From: Streptomyces sp. RKND-216
GTDB lineage: Bacteria > Actinomycetota > Actinomycetes > Streptomycetales > Streptomycetaceae
Assembly (NCBI RefSeq): GCF_004795255.1
Contig: NZ_SSBQ01000002.1
Location: 2,561,501-2,625,500, forward strand
Length of the DNA: 64,000 nt
Direction of reading: 5' to 3'
The position numbers and the translations under genes were made by a program. The notes under the pieces are model-generated. The model did not search any database and was not told the origin of the DNA. It saw only the letters and a program-made list of their open reading frames with translations. Of this stretch, positions 1 through 8,231 are shown piece after piece; positions within the stretch are counted from its first letter, which is position 1, and each line of letters starts with the position of its first letter.

Positions 1-6
1 CTCCGG

Positions 7-282
7 TCAGAACGTCGCATCGAGAGCCCTCTCGACGAGCTTCTGCAACGCTTCGCTCACCGGACCACTGGTGACCACCTTGTAGAGCACGGCGGCGAAC
101 GCGCAGGCCGCGATCGTGCCGACGGCGTACTCCGCCGTGCTCATGCCGGCGTCGCCGCTCCTGCCGCGCACGGCGCTCGCCCAGCGCTTCCGGTAACGAC
201 GAATCCACTGGCGCCGCCGCGGTGTGGTGCCGCATTCTCGGCCGGCGGTGGCCCGCCTGCTGGTTCGCTTCATCTCTTCCAT
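7..282 (-). CDS. Flp-type prepilin-like protein (DUF4244 family)
   Basis: Putative small pilin subunit for the Tad apparatus encoded immediately upstream on the same strand. The 91-residue product has a very basic head of about 45 residues, then a type IVb prepilin-like junction: Gly46 followed by MSTAEY, which would put Glu at +5 and Tyr at +6 of the mature protein. A single hydrophobic helix follows (about 51-70), then a short amphipathic tail. That layout is typical of Flp/DUF4244 proteins. The start is uncertain: ATG at 282 or ATG at 273, both near a purine-rich stretch. It is last in the visible operon; TadE-like genes would be expected beyond the left edge. Cleavage by a prepilin peptidase is inferred, and no such peptidase is in the window. 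Confidence 0.8.
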   Translation of the reverse strand: MEEMKRTSRRATAGRECGTTPRRRQWIRRYRKRWASAVRGRSGDAGMSTAEYAVGTIAACAFAAVLYKVVTSGPVSEALQKLVERALDATF

Positions 283-355
283 CCGTCCTTTCGTCTCCGA
301 GGTCGGTTTCCGTGTCCGACGCCCGGTGTCTCTCGGGTCGTACGGGCTGGGCGGT

Positions 356-1264
356 TCAGATCAGGGAGCGGGCGAGGCCGAGTACGACGGGCGCGACGCC
401 CACCGCGAGAAACGCGGGCAGGAAGCAGAGCCCCAGCGGTCCGGTCACCAGGACGGCGGCACGGCGCGCCCGGACGCCCGCCGCCCGCGCCCGCCGTGCC
501 CGGCAGGTGGCCGCCAGCCGGGCCACCGCCTGCACCGGCGGCACACCCGTCGTGCCGGCGCGCTCCATGCACCGGGCGAGCCCGTCGCACCCGGGCTGGG
601 CGCCGAACCTGCCCCACACCGCCGCCGGTTCAGCGCCCAGCCGCAGTTCCGCTGCCGCGCGCACCAGCCGGTCGCCCAACGCGCCTCCGGTGGACCGGCC
701 CACGGCCTCCGCCGCCTGGGCGGGACCAGATCCGGCGGTGAGGCAGGCGGCCAGCAGTTCGGCGGCCAGGGGCAGTTGCCGATCCACCGCCCGTACGGCC
801 GTCCGGGCCACCGCGTCCTCCCTCGCCCGCCCGGCTCGCCGGCGAAGCCACCACCACATGGCCACCCCCGCCGACACGGCCGCCAGCCACCCGCCCGGGC
901 CGCTGCTCAGCAGGCGCACCACGACGGCGGCGGTCAGCGCACCCGCCCACACACTCCACTGTCGGCCGGGGCGCGACGGGCCGTCGGACGGACGGCGGGT
1001 ACCACCCGCTCCGCGCCGTCTGCAGTCAGTGCGGTCCCGACGGCGCGGGAGGAGTGGTCGCCCGGTCTCCGCCCCGGCGAGGTGACGCGCCCGGTCGCCC
1101 CGCAGCCGCTGCTCGCGCCAGCCCAGCAGCACCACGACGACGGCTCCGGCCGCCATGAGCACGGCCATCACCCACCACACCAACGGCTCCACCACCCCGC
1201 TCATCACCGCCTGGGGCATCACCGCCGACGAGGCCGCCCCCACCACCACGGCCGCCGTGCTCAC
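356..1264 (-). CDS. tadC: Type II secretion system F-domain protein, TadC-like
   Basis: Integral membrane platform protein of the Tad/type IVc pilus machinery, thought to couple the TadA ATPase to pilin assembly at the inner membrane. The 302-residue product has an N-terminal membrane segment (about 25-48), a paired hydrophobic stretch near 110-140, a cytoplasmic helical region, and a hydrophobic C-terminal end (about 275-300). This is the T2SSF arrangement. Its first four bases overlap the stop of the upstream TadB-like gene (ATGA at 1261-1264), so the two are probably translationally coupled. The TadB/TadC assignment rests on gene order (A, B, C) rather than on a diagnostic motif. Confidence 0.8.
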   Translation of the reverse strand: MSTAAVVVGAASSAVMPQAVMSGVVEPLVWWVMAVLMAAGAVVVVLLGWREQRLRGDRARHLAGAETGRPLLPRRRDRTDCRRRGAGGTRRPSDGPSRPGRQWSVWAGALTAAVVVRLLSSGPGGWLAAVSAGVAMWWWLRRRAGRAREDAVARTAVRAVDRQLPLAAELLAACLTAGSGPAQAAEAVGRSTGGALGDRLVRAAAELRLGAEPAAVWGRFGAQPGCDGLARCMERAGTTGVPPVQAVARLAATCRARRARAAGVRARRAAVLVTGPLGLCFLPAFLAVGVAPVVLGLARSLI

Positions 1265-2184
1265 GACTCCTCCTCAGCCGTCCGCACCAGCCGGGCGACC
1301 CAGGCAAGCCCGGCCCACTCGAGCAGTGCGCCGACCGCGAGGCAGCCCAGCCCGACCGGGCTGTGCAGCAGCACGTGCAGCGGTTCGGCTCCCATGGCGG
1401 TGCCGAGCAGCAGCCCGAAGGCCGGAAGCAGCGCGAGCACGACGGCGGTGGAGCGCGGGCCGGCGAGCTGTGCGCGCAGTTCGTCGCGCTGGTCACGTTC
1501 GGCTCGCAGCGCGTCGGCGACCCGGTCCAGGCCGTCGGCGAGGCCCGCCCCTCCGTCGGTGGCGACCTGCCAGCACGCCGCCACTCCCGTGAGGCCGTGC
1601 GCACCGGGCAGTCGCGCCGCCCTGTTCAGCACGGCCGGTACGTCGCCGCCGAACCGCGCGGCGGCCAGCAGCGCCGCGCCCTCCTTCCCCAATCGACCGG
1701 CCCCCGCGCCCAGAAGAGCGCCCGCGGGAAGACGGCCCCCGCGCAGTTCCCCCGCGACATCGGTGCACAGGTCGATGACCGCGTTCTCGGTGCGCTCGGC
1801 GGCCTCCCGTGCCCGGCGCCTCCTCGCGAGCCGTCCGGCCACCGGGACCGTGAAAAGGCCCAGTACGGCCGGAATCCATGACTCGCCCAGGGCGCCGACC
1901 AGGCCACCTGCCGGCAGGCACCACCAGGCTCGCCCCGCGCGGGCCCAGGGCCGCTGGAGAGCCGCGACGGCGCCCCTCGGCAGGCGCTTCCGCGACGCGC
2001 CCCCGTGCAGCCGCGCACGGCCGCCTCCGGCGGGCCGCGGCGCCGCGTCCGCACCGGCGGCGAGCAGCAACCGGGCACGTCCGGGGCCCCGCCGGTCGCA
2101 CAACACCCAGGCGAGGAGGGCGGCACAGGCGAGCGCGGCGGCGAACGCAGCGGACACCTCCGTTGACCAGGGGCCGCCCCTCAC
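1261..2184 (-). CDS. tadB: Type II secretion system F-domain protein, TadB-like
   Basis: First of two paralogous inner-membrane platform proteins of the Tad system. The frame is open to an ATG at 2205, but GTG at 2184 overlaps the stop of tadA as GTGA (2181-2184). That 4-bp coupling signature recurs throughout this window, so I take it as the start, giving 307 residues. Hydrophobic segments lie at the N-terminus (AALACAALLAWVL), in the middle, and near the C-terminus (VVLALLPAFGLLLG and VGLGCLAVGALLEWAG). A basic, Arg-rich cytoplasmic section lies between the first two. Role inferred from the family and from position between TadA and TadC. Confidence 0.8.
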   Translation of the reverse strand: MRGGPWSTEVSAAFAAALACAALLAWVLCDRRGPGRARLLLAAGADAAPRPAGGGRARLHGGASRKRLPRGAVAALQRPWARAGRAWWCLPAGGLVGALGESWIPAVLGLFTVPVAGRLARRRRAREAAERTENAVIDLCTDVAGELRGGRLPAGALLGAGAGRLGKEGAALLAAARFGGDVPAVLNRAARLPGAHGLTGVAACWQVATDGGAGLADGLDRVADALRAERDQRDELRAQLAGPRSTAVVLALLPAFGLLLGTAMGAEPLHVLLHSPVGLGCLAVGALLEWAGLAWVARLVRTAEEES

Positions 2185-3404
2185 AGTGCACCTCCCCGTC
2201 GGCACAGGTCATCCAGGCGCGGCGCCCCCGGTCCGGCGACGAAGCCGCGGGGACCCCAACGTGCCGCAGGCAGGGTGCGGACGAGGCCGGCCTCGTCCCG
2301 TTCCAGGACATGGATCTCGGCGACGCGTCGGGCACCGTCCCGCTCGCGGACGAGGTGAACGACCGCGTCCAGGGCAGCCGCCAACTGGCTGTGCAGAGCC
2401 CCTCGATCGAGCCCCGCGGTCGCTGCCAGCGCTTCCAGCCGCGCGGGGACGTCGCCAGCGGCGTTGGCGTGCACCGTCCCGCATCCGCCTTCGTGGCCGG
2501 TGTTGAGGGCCATCAGGAGGTCGGTGACCTCCGCGCCCCTGACCTCGCCGACCACGAGGCGGTCGGGACGCATGCGCAGCGCCTGGCGCACCAGGTCGCG
2601 CAACCCGACGCGGCCCGCGCCCTCCTGGTTGGCCGGCCGGGTCTCCAGCCGGACGACGTGCGGATGGTCGGGCCGCAGCTCCGCCGAGTCCTCCGCCAGC
2701 ACGAGGCGCTCGCGCGCCCCCACCAGCCCGAGCAGACAGGAGAGGAGCGTGGTCTTGCCGGTACCGGTGCCGCCGCTGACCAGGAAGGAGAGGCGCGCGT
2801 CGACCATGGCGCGCAGCAGCCTGTCGCCGCCGGGGGGCAGGGTGCCCGCCGCGGCGAGCTCGTCGAGGTCGAAGGGCCGGTGCCGTACCACTCGCAGGGA
2901 GAGACAGGTGGTGCCGACGGCGACGGGTGGCAGGACGGCGTGCAGCCGGGTGCCGTCAGGAAGCCGGGCGTCCACCCAGGGTCGTGCGTCGTCCAGTCGT
3001 CGGCCGGCCGAAGTCGCGAGCCGCTGCGCCAGGTGCCGCACGGCCTCGGGGTCGGGGAATCGCACCCGGGTGCGTTCCAGGCCGGCGCCGCGGTCGACCC
3101 AGACCTCCTCCGGCCCGGTGACCAGTACGTCAGTCACCCGGGGATCCGCGAGCAATGGCTCGAGCGGCCCGGTGCCGACCATTTCGGACCGCAGTACCTC
3201 GACCACCCGCAGCACCGCGCTGTCGCCGAGCAGACGGCCCTGGGCACGAAGGGCGGCGGCAACTCGGGCCGGTGTGGGCTCGGCCCCGGCTTCCGCGAGC
3301 CGCAGCCGCACGGCGTCCAGCAGGGAGCGGTCCACCCCGGGGGCAGGCCTGCGGCGACGCCCGGTGCGGGCGCCGGGTTCTTCGGCGGTGTGCAGACCGC
3401 TCAC
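2181..3404 (-). CDS. tadA: TadA-family secretion/pilus assembly ATPase
   Basis: Hexameric cytoplasmic ATPase of the VirB11/GspE superfamily that powers assembly of Flp/Tad pili. The 407-residue product shows Walker A GGTGTGKTT at residues 211-219, an acidic Asp box after it (LAEDSAELRP), and a Walker B-like strand LVVGEVRG. A His box follows (NTGHEGGCGTVHANAA), with two His residues as in secretion NTPases. The N-terminal 190 residues form the usual PAS-like regulatory half. The start ATG at 3404 overlaps the stop of the upstream ssd/tadZ gene (ATGA), and its stop overlaps tadB, so ssd-tadA-tadB-tadC reads as one coupled transcript. The assignment is firm; the cargo is probably the prepilin at 7-282. 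Confidence 0.93.
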   Translation of the reverse strand: MSGLHTAEEPGARTGRRRRPAPGVDRSLLDAVRLRLAEAGAEPTPARVAAALRAQGRLLGDSAVLRVVEVLRSEMVGTGPLEPLLADPRVTDVLVTGPEEVWVDRGAGLERTRVRFPDPEAVRHLAQRLATSAGRRLDDARPWVDARLPDGTRLHAVLPPVAVGTTCLSLRVVRHRPFDLDELAAAGTLPPGGDRLLRAMVDARLSFLVSGGTGTGKTTLLSCLLGLVGARERLVLAEDSAELRPDHPHVVRLETRPANQEGAGRVGLRDLVRQALRMRPDRLVVGEVRGAEVTDLLMALNTGHEGGCGTVHANAAGDVPARLEALAATAGLDRGALHSQLAAALDAVVHLVRERDGARRVAEIHVLERDEAGLVRTLPAARWGPRGFVAGPGAPRLDDLCRRGGAL

Positions 3405-4585
3405 GCCGTCGCACCTCCGTCACGGCCCTCGCCGTGTCCGCCGGGGGTGGTCCGGCCGGCCCCGGCGGGAAGCGCACGTTCCCAGAACTCCCGGGCGAAG
3501 CGGGAGAGCGCCCCGCGTTCGTCGTCACCGGGCGGTACGCCCCGGTCCACGGCCTCGGTCAGCCCGGTCTCCCAGGGGAGTTCGCCGGCCAGCGGCAGCC
3601 CGAGCAGCCGGGCCGTCTCGTGCTCGTCCAGCCCGCGGCCGTACCTCGCGCCCTGCGGGCCGCCCGGCGGGCGGACGACGGCGCGCAGGTCACGAAGCAC
3701 CATCCGGGCCCGCCCGGCAACGCGATGCGAGGCCGCGACGGCGCGCAGTTCGGCCGGTACCACCAGCAGTCCGAGATCCAGTTGGGCGAGGACCTCGGTC
3801 ACCGCCTCGTCCATCCGCCGCGGCAGGTCGACGACCACCACACCACCACGCCGCCGGGCTGCTCCGAGGACGGACCTCATCGCGTCCCCGGAGATCGTCA
3901 CGGAGTCCCCGCGGTCCCAGCTGAGCACGCTCAAGCCGTGCAGCCTCGGCAGCGACTCCTCGAACGCGGCGCCGCCCACCCGGCCCCGCGACTCGGCGAA
4001 CGCCGGCCATCGCAGTCCCTCCGTCCTCTCTCCGCCGAGCAGGACGTCGAGTCCTCCGCCCAGTGGGTCCCCGTCGATCAGAACCGTCCGCCGGCCGGCG
4101 CGCGCCGAGGAGAGCGCCAGCGCGCAGGCGAGGGTGGAGGCACCCGCCCCGCCGCGCCCGCCGAAAACGCCGACGGTCAGCGCGGGATTTCCGACGCCTT
4201 CCGCTGCATCGGCGATCCTCCCGGTGAGCCAGCTCTCCGCATCGGGCAGCAGCACCACGCCCTCGGCACCGATGCGCACGCCACGCTCCCACACACCCGG
4301 GTCGTCCATGTCCCGGCCGACGAGCAGGACCCCGGCCCGGCGGGCGCCGCGCGGCGGGCCGGTGCCGGCCCCGGCGAGCCCGCCGGCGACGCCCGCGCAG
4401 TCGTCGCCCACCAGCACCAGCGGTGCGCGTTCCCACGCTTCGGCCGCGGACCAGCAGGCCCACGCGGCGCGGTCGGCGGGCACTCCGTGTGCGACCTGAG
4501 CCTCCGCACCGGCCGCGGCGCACAACCGCAGCAGATCGTCCAGCAGGCCGTCGTCCTCCGTGACGATCAAGACGTTCTCCGCCAC
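3401..4585 (-). CDS. ssd: Septum site-determining protein Ssd / TadZ-like P-loop protein
   Basis: MinD/ParA-superfamily protein. In actinobacteria this gene sits ahead of tadA and is annotated as septum-site-determining protein Ssd; in Tad systems the equivalent TadZ places the pilus machine at the pole. A receiver-like, mostly non-catalytic N-terminal domain (about 1-115) is followed by a P-loop domain with VGVFGGRGGAGASTLACALA. This is a deviant Walker A in which the usual Lys-Thr after Gly is replaced by Ser-Thr-Leu, so nucleotide use may be altered. GTG at 4585, 6 bases after a GGAAGGGAG ribosome site, is preferred to the ATG at 4609, giving 394 residues. Whether it acts in septation or pilus localisation cannot be decided from sequence. 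Confidence 0.83.
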   Translation of the reverse strand: MAENVLIVTEDDGLLDDLLRLCAAAGAEAQVAHGVPADRAAWACWSAAEAWERAPLVLVGDDCAGVAGGLAGAGTGPPRGARRAGVLLVGRDMDDPGVWERGVRIGAEGVVLLPDAESWLTGRIADAAEGVGNPALTVGVFGGRGGAGASTLACALALSSARAGRRTVLIDGDPLGGGLDVLLGGERTEGLRWPAFAESRGRVGGAAFEESLPRLHGLSVLSWDRGDSVTISGDAMRSVLGAARRRGGVVVVDLPRRMDEAVTEVLAQLDLGLLVVPAELRAVAASHRVAGRARMVLRDLRAVVRPPGGPQGARYGRGLDEHETARLLGLPLAGELPWETGLTEAVDRGVPPGDDERGALSRFAREFWERALPAGAGRTTPGGHGEGRDGGATA

Positions 4586-4739
4586 TTCGCAGCTCCCTTC
4601 CCACGTCATTTCGTCGCGTCCGCAAACGACTGCGGACGGCTAGCGGGAAACAACGTGCCGCGAACCGGAGAATCGTGTGGATCATGGTGGGAAACGGTGG
4701 ACTACCCAGCAGTTGTGAATAACTCCGGGCCCCGAACCG

Positions 4740-4906
4740 GTGACTTTCGCAGAGGAACCCCGCGATGACGCACAGTGACGGTTCACTGGTGGGCGAGACG
4801 CCACCGGGGGACCGGCGTGCGGCGGAGAGAAGGGCGGACGGAACCGCTGACGGGAAGACCCCCGGACATGCGACGACCCCCGCCGGGGGGGAGAGCGGGG
4901 GTCGTC
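4740..4906 (+). ncRNA. ssrS: Candidate 6S-like regulatory RNA (approximate ends)
   Basis: The 456-bp spacer between the divergent ssd and HAD genes has no convincing ORF but does have RNA-like structure. An inner hairpin can form from GGTGGGCG to CGCCACC. CAG and CGGTTC segments near 4776-4788 can pair with GGAACCGCTG near 4840, with an unpaired bulge, and CCCG/CGGG blocks can extend the stem outward. The structure ends in a perfect 12-bp hairpin (4872-4906). From memory, the S. coelicolor 6S RNA gene lies between the orthologues of these two genes (SCO3558/SCO3559); I could not verify that here. The 5' end and strand are inferred. Confidence 0.4.
4872..4906. terminator. Strong hairpin, terminator-like, in divergent spacer
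   Basis: Perfect 12-bp inverted repeat (4872-4883 with 4895-4906; arm GACGACCCCCGC) around an 11-nt loop. It lies between two divergently transcribed genes, so it does not end a neighbouring ORF. It is best explained as the 3' end of a short independent transcript such as the 6S-like RNA, or as an attenuator in the HAD gene leader. Confidence 0.6.
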
Positions 4907-5041
4907 TCCACGGCCGACTCGGGGGGGGAGGAGTCGGGCCGGGTTAGCACGGTCGCGAACGATCCGTGACTTCCATGGTGTACCCGAGAGCCTTCTCAGG
5001 CAAACCCACGCGCCACAGCTTACGCCGAATGGTGGGCCCCT

Positions 5042-5881
5042 ATGCTCAGTGCCGTGGAAAACCAGTCGCTGCCCCGTACGGCCGCCTTCTTCGATCTGGA
5101 CAAGACGGTCATTGCGAAGTCGAGCACGCTCACCTTCGGCAGGTCCTTCTACCAAGGTGGCTTGATCAATCGCCGGGCGGTGCTGCGCACCGCCTACACC
5201 CAGTTCGTCTTTCTTCTTGGTCGCGCCGACCATGCCCAGATGGAGCGGATGCGGCAGTACCTGTCCGCCCTCTGCCGCGGCTGGAACGTGCAGCAGGTGA
5301 AGGAGATCGTCGCGGAGACCCTGTACGAGCGCATCGATCCGATCATCTACGACGAGGCGGCCACGCTCATCGAGCAGCACCACCTCGCCGGACGTGACGT
5401 GGTGATCGTCTCCACCTCGGGCGCCGAAGTCGTGGAGCCGATCGGTGAGATGCTCGGCGCCGACAAGGTGGTCGCGACCCGCATGGTGGTGGAGGACGGC
5501 TGCTTCACCGGCGAGGTGGAGTACTACGCGTACGGGCCGACAAAGGCGGAGGCCATCGCGGAGCTCGCCGCGTCCGAGGGGTACGACCTGAGCCGCTGCT
5601 ACGCCTACAGCGACTCGGCCACCGACCTGCCGATGCTGGAATCGGTCGGTCATCCGCACGCCGTCAACCCGGACCGCGCGCTGCGCAGGGAGGCGCTCGC
5701 ACGGGGCTGGCCGATGCTGGGCTTCAGCCGCCCGGTGCGACTGAAGCAGCGCCTGCCCTCGTTCTCCCTGCCCTCCCGCCCGACGCTCGCCGTGGCAGGT
5801 GCCGCCCTGCTCGCGGGCGCCGCCACGGCCGCCGCGGTGTGGTACAGCGGCAGACGGCGTGCCCGCTTCGGGGCTGCTTGA
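5042..5881 (+). CDS. HAD-IB family phosphatase with C-terminal membrane anchor
   Basis: Haloacid dehalogenase-superfamily phosphatase of subfamily IB (SerB-like). Motif I is FFDLDKT with Asp18 and Asp20, motif II is VSTSG, the Lys of motif III lies in GPTKAEAI, and motif IV is YSDSATDLPML with the Asp pair. The cap region between motifs I and II is helical, as in the IB class. A hydrophobic stretch near the C-terminus (AVAGAALLAGAATAAAVWY) followed by Arg residues would anchor it to the membrane, cytoplasmic side. The 279-residue length is normal for this actinobacterial family. Substrate unknown; phosphoserine or a phospholipid head group would be guesses. Alternative start GTG at 5054. Confidence 0.87.
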   Translation: MLSAVENQSLPRTAAFFDLDKTVIAKSSTLTFGRSFYQGGLINRRAVLRTAYTQFVFLLGRADHAQMERMRQYLSALCRGWNVQQVKEIVAETLYERIDPIIYDEAATLIEQHHLAGRDVVIVSTSGAEVVEPIGEMLGADKVVATRMVVEDGCFTGEVEYYAYGPTKAEAIAELAASEGYDLSRCYAYSDSATDLPMLESVGHPHAVNPDRALRREALARGWPMLGFSRPVRLKQRLPSFSLPSRPTLAVAGAALLAGAATAAAVWYSGRRRARFGAA

Positions 5882-6138
5882 AGGCGAAAGTAAAGATGTC
5901 CGGGCGGGGGTTCCACTCGATCTCCGCCAGCGGTACAAAGGAGTCAACGGCCCGCGAGACCGGCGGCATCCGAGAGGATCCCGTTCACGCAACAAGGCCC
6001 CACGGACCGGACGCATGAACACCGGGCACCCACGCGCAGCCGACCCGCGATTCGGGCCAGTCGCACCAGGAGACGGGCAAAGTCCCGACCTGATGGACGC
6101 TATGTGGAGCACGCACTGGTAACTCGGTGAACATGCCA
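5882..6138. other. Gene-free spacer before a UUCG-loop terminator
   Basis: Between the HAD stop and the hairpin at 6139-6166 there is about 260 bp in which I see no convincing ORF, RNA motif or repeat. It may be a long 3' UTR or host a short transcript that uses the hairpin as its end. No function is assigned. Confidence 0.3.
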
Positions 6139-6166
6139 GCGGCGGTACCGTTCGCGGTGCCGCCGC
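6139..6166 (+). terminator. Stem with TTCG loop between convergent genes
   Basis: 12-bp stem (6139-6150 with 6155-6166) closed by a TTCG tetraloop. One pair is a G-U wobble on the plus strand but a C-A mismatch on the minus strand, so it should work better for plus-strand transcripts. It sits 258 bp beyond the HAD gene and before the convergent Fic-like gene. Confidence 0.65.
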
Positions 6167-6238
6167 ATCCTTGCGCACCGCGTGCCTGCTGCCGCGACCC
6201 GGAGAACTCCGGTCACCGCGAGCCTCCGGGGCGGAGGG

Positions 6239-7105
6239 TCAGGCGGCACCGCGCTGGAGTGCCTCGCACACCGCCGTGCTCTCCCTGCTCCCCAGTTCGA
6301 CGGCTTTCCCGCAGTGGGCGAGCCATTCCGCCATGCCCTCGGGTGTGCCGGACGCGTAGCCGGCGAGTGCTTCCAGGTAGTCTGCGGCGCCGACTTCAGC
6401 ATGCCCGACCTCCGACGGACACACCGCCTTCGGGTCCAGCCCGCTGCCGATGAGAACGATCCGTTCCGCCGCGCGGGCCACGAGGCCGTTGTGCGAGCGG
6501 AACGGACGCAGCGCCAGGATCTCGCCATGGACGATCCCCGCGGTCACCAGCGCAGGGGCGGACGATCCGGCCACCAGAAGCCGCCCGAGACCGTCCAGGC
6601 GGCCGGCCACCTCGTCGGCGTCCGGCAGCGGCACGCCCGGCAGGGCCGGCTCGCGCGTGGAGTCGACCGGCTCGCCCGCCAGCCGTGGACGCCCCACGGC
6701 ATCGTCCCCTCCGGCTCCGCCGACGGCGACCAGATGGAGCCGGGCGAGTACCCGCAACGGCGACTGACGCCAGACACTCAGAAGCTGCCCGCACTCCGCC
6801 GTCACCCGCAGCGCGCCGCCCACGGTGCGGGCCTCCCCCTCGACGCCGAAGTCGCTGCGGCGCCGGACCTCTTCGAGTGCCCAGTCCGCGCCTGCCAGCG
6901 CCGCGGAGGCCCGCGCCCCGCGCAGGGCAGCCTCGGAGCTGATCTCGGCGCTGCGGCGCCTCATGACCCGGTGCCCGTAGACCCGGTCGACGGATTTCCG
7001 CACCGATTCCACGGCCCCGGCGACGCCGGGCAGTTCGGCGAGCGGAGCCAGGGGGTCTTCGGCAGGGCGACCGGCGGGGTTACTCATGCGTATGAGCCTA
7101 CGCAC
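6239..7105 (-). CDS. Fic/DOC-fold protein with degenerate catalytic motif
   Basis: Protein of 282-288 residues that looks like a Fic-superfamily member. Near residue 200 it carries LRPFRSHNGLVARAAE, aligning with the Fic motif HPFxDGNGRxxR but with the catalytic His replaced by Arg, the acidic residue by Ser/His, and the Gly-Arg of GNGR changed to Gly-Leu. AMP transfer by the normal mechanism is therefore unlikely. In streptomycetes such genes are sometimes labelled oxidoreductase without clear support. GTG at 7105 or ATG at 7087 could be the start; the ATG has a weak GTAGG upstream. It is divergent from the CooC-like ATPase by 81-99 bp, suggesting shared control. Confidence 0.7.
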   Translation of the reverse strand: MRRLIRMSNPAGRPAEDPLAPLAELPGVAGAVESVRKSVDRVYGHRVMRRRSAEISSEAALRGARASAALAGADWALEEVRRRSDFGVEGEARTVGGALRVTAECGQLLSVWRQSPLRVLARLHLVAVGGAGGDDAVGRPRLAGEPVDSTREPALPGVPLPDADEVAGRLDGLGRLLVAGSSAPALVTAGIVHGEILALRPFRSHNGLVARAAERIVLIGSGLDPKAVCPSEVGHAEVGAADYLEALAGYASGTPEGMAEWLAHCGKAVELGSRESTAVCEALQRGAA

Positions 7106-7186
7106 CCCCGCCGTGCCCCATGCCCCTCGATCGAGTGGTCTTGTTCACTCACCTTCACCACTCTTCGCGACCGTCCGGTTACGCTG

Positions 7187-8188
7187 ATGAACATGAAGAT
7201 CGCTTTCGTCGGCAAGGGCGGCAGTGGCAAGACCACGCTGTCCTCCCTGTTCATCCGCCGTCTCGCCGCCGTGGGCCTCCCGGTCCTCGCCGTCGACGCC
7301 GACATCAACCAGCACCTGGGGGCCGCCCTGGGCATGGACGAGGCGGCTGCCGCAGCGCTGCCCGCCATGGGCGCGCACCTGCCCCTCATCAAGGAGCACC
7401 TGCGCGGGTCGAACCCCCGCATCCCTTCCGCGGACAAGATGATCAAGACGACGCCGCCGGGCGAGGGCTCCCGTCTGTTGCGGGTGACCGAGGACAACCC
7501 GGTCTTCGACGCCTGCGCCCGCAAGGTGACGCTGGACGAGGGCACGGTCCGGCTGCTCGTCACCGGACCGTTCACCGAGTCCGATCTCGGCGTCGCCTGC
7601 TACCACTCCAAGGTCGGCGCGGTGGAACTCTGCCTGAACCACCTGGTGGACGGTCGTGACGAGTACGTGGTGGTCGACATGACCGCCGGAAGCGACTCGT
7701 TCGCCTCCGGGATGTTCACCCGCTTCGACATGACGTTCCTGGTGGCCGAGCCGACCCGCAAGGGCGTCGCGGTGTACCGGCAGTACAAGGAGTACGCCCG
7801 GGACTTCGGCGTCGCGCTGCACGTGGTGGGCAACAAGGTGCAGGACGCCGACGACCTGGCATTCCTCCGGTCGGAAGTGGGTGACGACCTGCTCACCGTT
7901 CTAGGACACTCGGACTGGGTGAGGTCCGCCGAACGGGGTCGTCCGCGCCCGTTCAGGGCACTCGGCGAGACCGATGCCGCCGCGCTCGCGGCCCTGCACA
8001 TCGCCGCGGACGAGACGTACGAGCGTCGCGACTGGGAGCGGTACACCCAGCAGATGGTGCACTTCCACCTGCGCAACGCGGAGAGCTGGGGAAACGCGCG
8101 AACCGGGGTCGACCTGGCTGCCCAGGTCGACCCCGGCTTCGTGCTCCGGGAGTCCGCGCTCACGGTCGGCGCACCGCAGCCGGTCTGA
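7187..8188 (+). CDS. CooC/MinD-like P-loop ATPase
   Basis: SIMIBI-class ATPase related to CooC, the maturation factor of nickel CO dehydrogenase, and to other NifH-like proteins. It begins with the deviant Walker A KGGSGKTT (residue 10 onward), followed by DADINQHLG, where the Asp is the A' residue. DMTAGSDSF is the switch II-like segment, and VGNKVQDADD supplies the base-recognition Asn. No carbon monoxide dehydrogenase gene is visible nearby, so a metal-insertion role is only a family inference. Two in-frame ATGs (7187, 7193) are possible starts; neither has a strong ribosome site. The last 60 residues are Trp/Arg-rich and not typical of MinD. Confidence 0.82.
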   Translation: MNMKIAFVGKGGSGKTTLSSLFIRRLAAVGLPVLAVDADINQHLGAALGMDEAAAAALPAMGAHLPLIKEHLRGSNPRIPSADKMIKTTPPGEGSRLLRVTEDNPVFDACARKVTLDEGTVRLLVTGPFTESDLGVACYHSKVGAVELCLNHLVDGRDEYVVVDMTAGSDSFASGMFTRFDMTFLVAEPTRKGVAVYRQYKEYARDFGVALHVVGNKVQDADDLAFLRSEVGDDLLTVLGHSDWVRSAERGRPRPFRALGETDAAALAALHIAADETYERRDWERYTQQMVHFHLRNAESWGNARTGVDLAAQVDPGFVLRESALTVGAPQPV

Positions 8189-8199
8189 CCGCCGACTGC

Positions 8200-8227
8200 G
8201 ATCGGCTGCGGTCGGGCGCAGCCGATC
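8200..8227. terminator. Bidirectional terminator between convergent genes
   Basis: Perfect 11-bp stem (8200-8210 with 8217-8227; arm GATCGGCTGCG) and 6-nt loop. It lies between the stop of the CooC-like gene on plus and the stop of the lipoprotein gene on minus, so it can serve both. Confidence 0.75.
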
Positions 8228-8231
8228 CGGC

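Noticed and set aside
224..2506. Long plus-strand open frames opposite the tad genes
   Set aside because: They are antisense shadows: His/Arg/Pro-rich with no domains, while the minus strand encodes clear TadA/B/C proteins.
4765..4947. Small plus-strand ORFs in the ssd/HAD spacer
   Set aside because: They run straight through the perfect terminator hairpin, have low-complexity Gly/Arg-rich products and no ribosome site.
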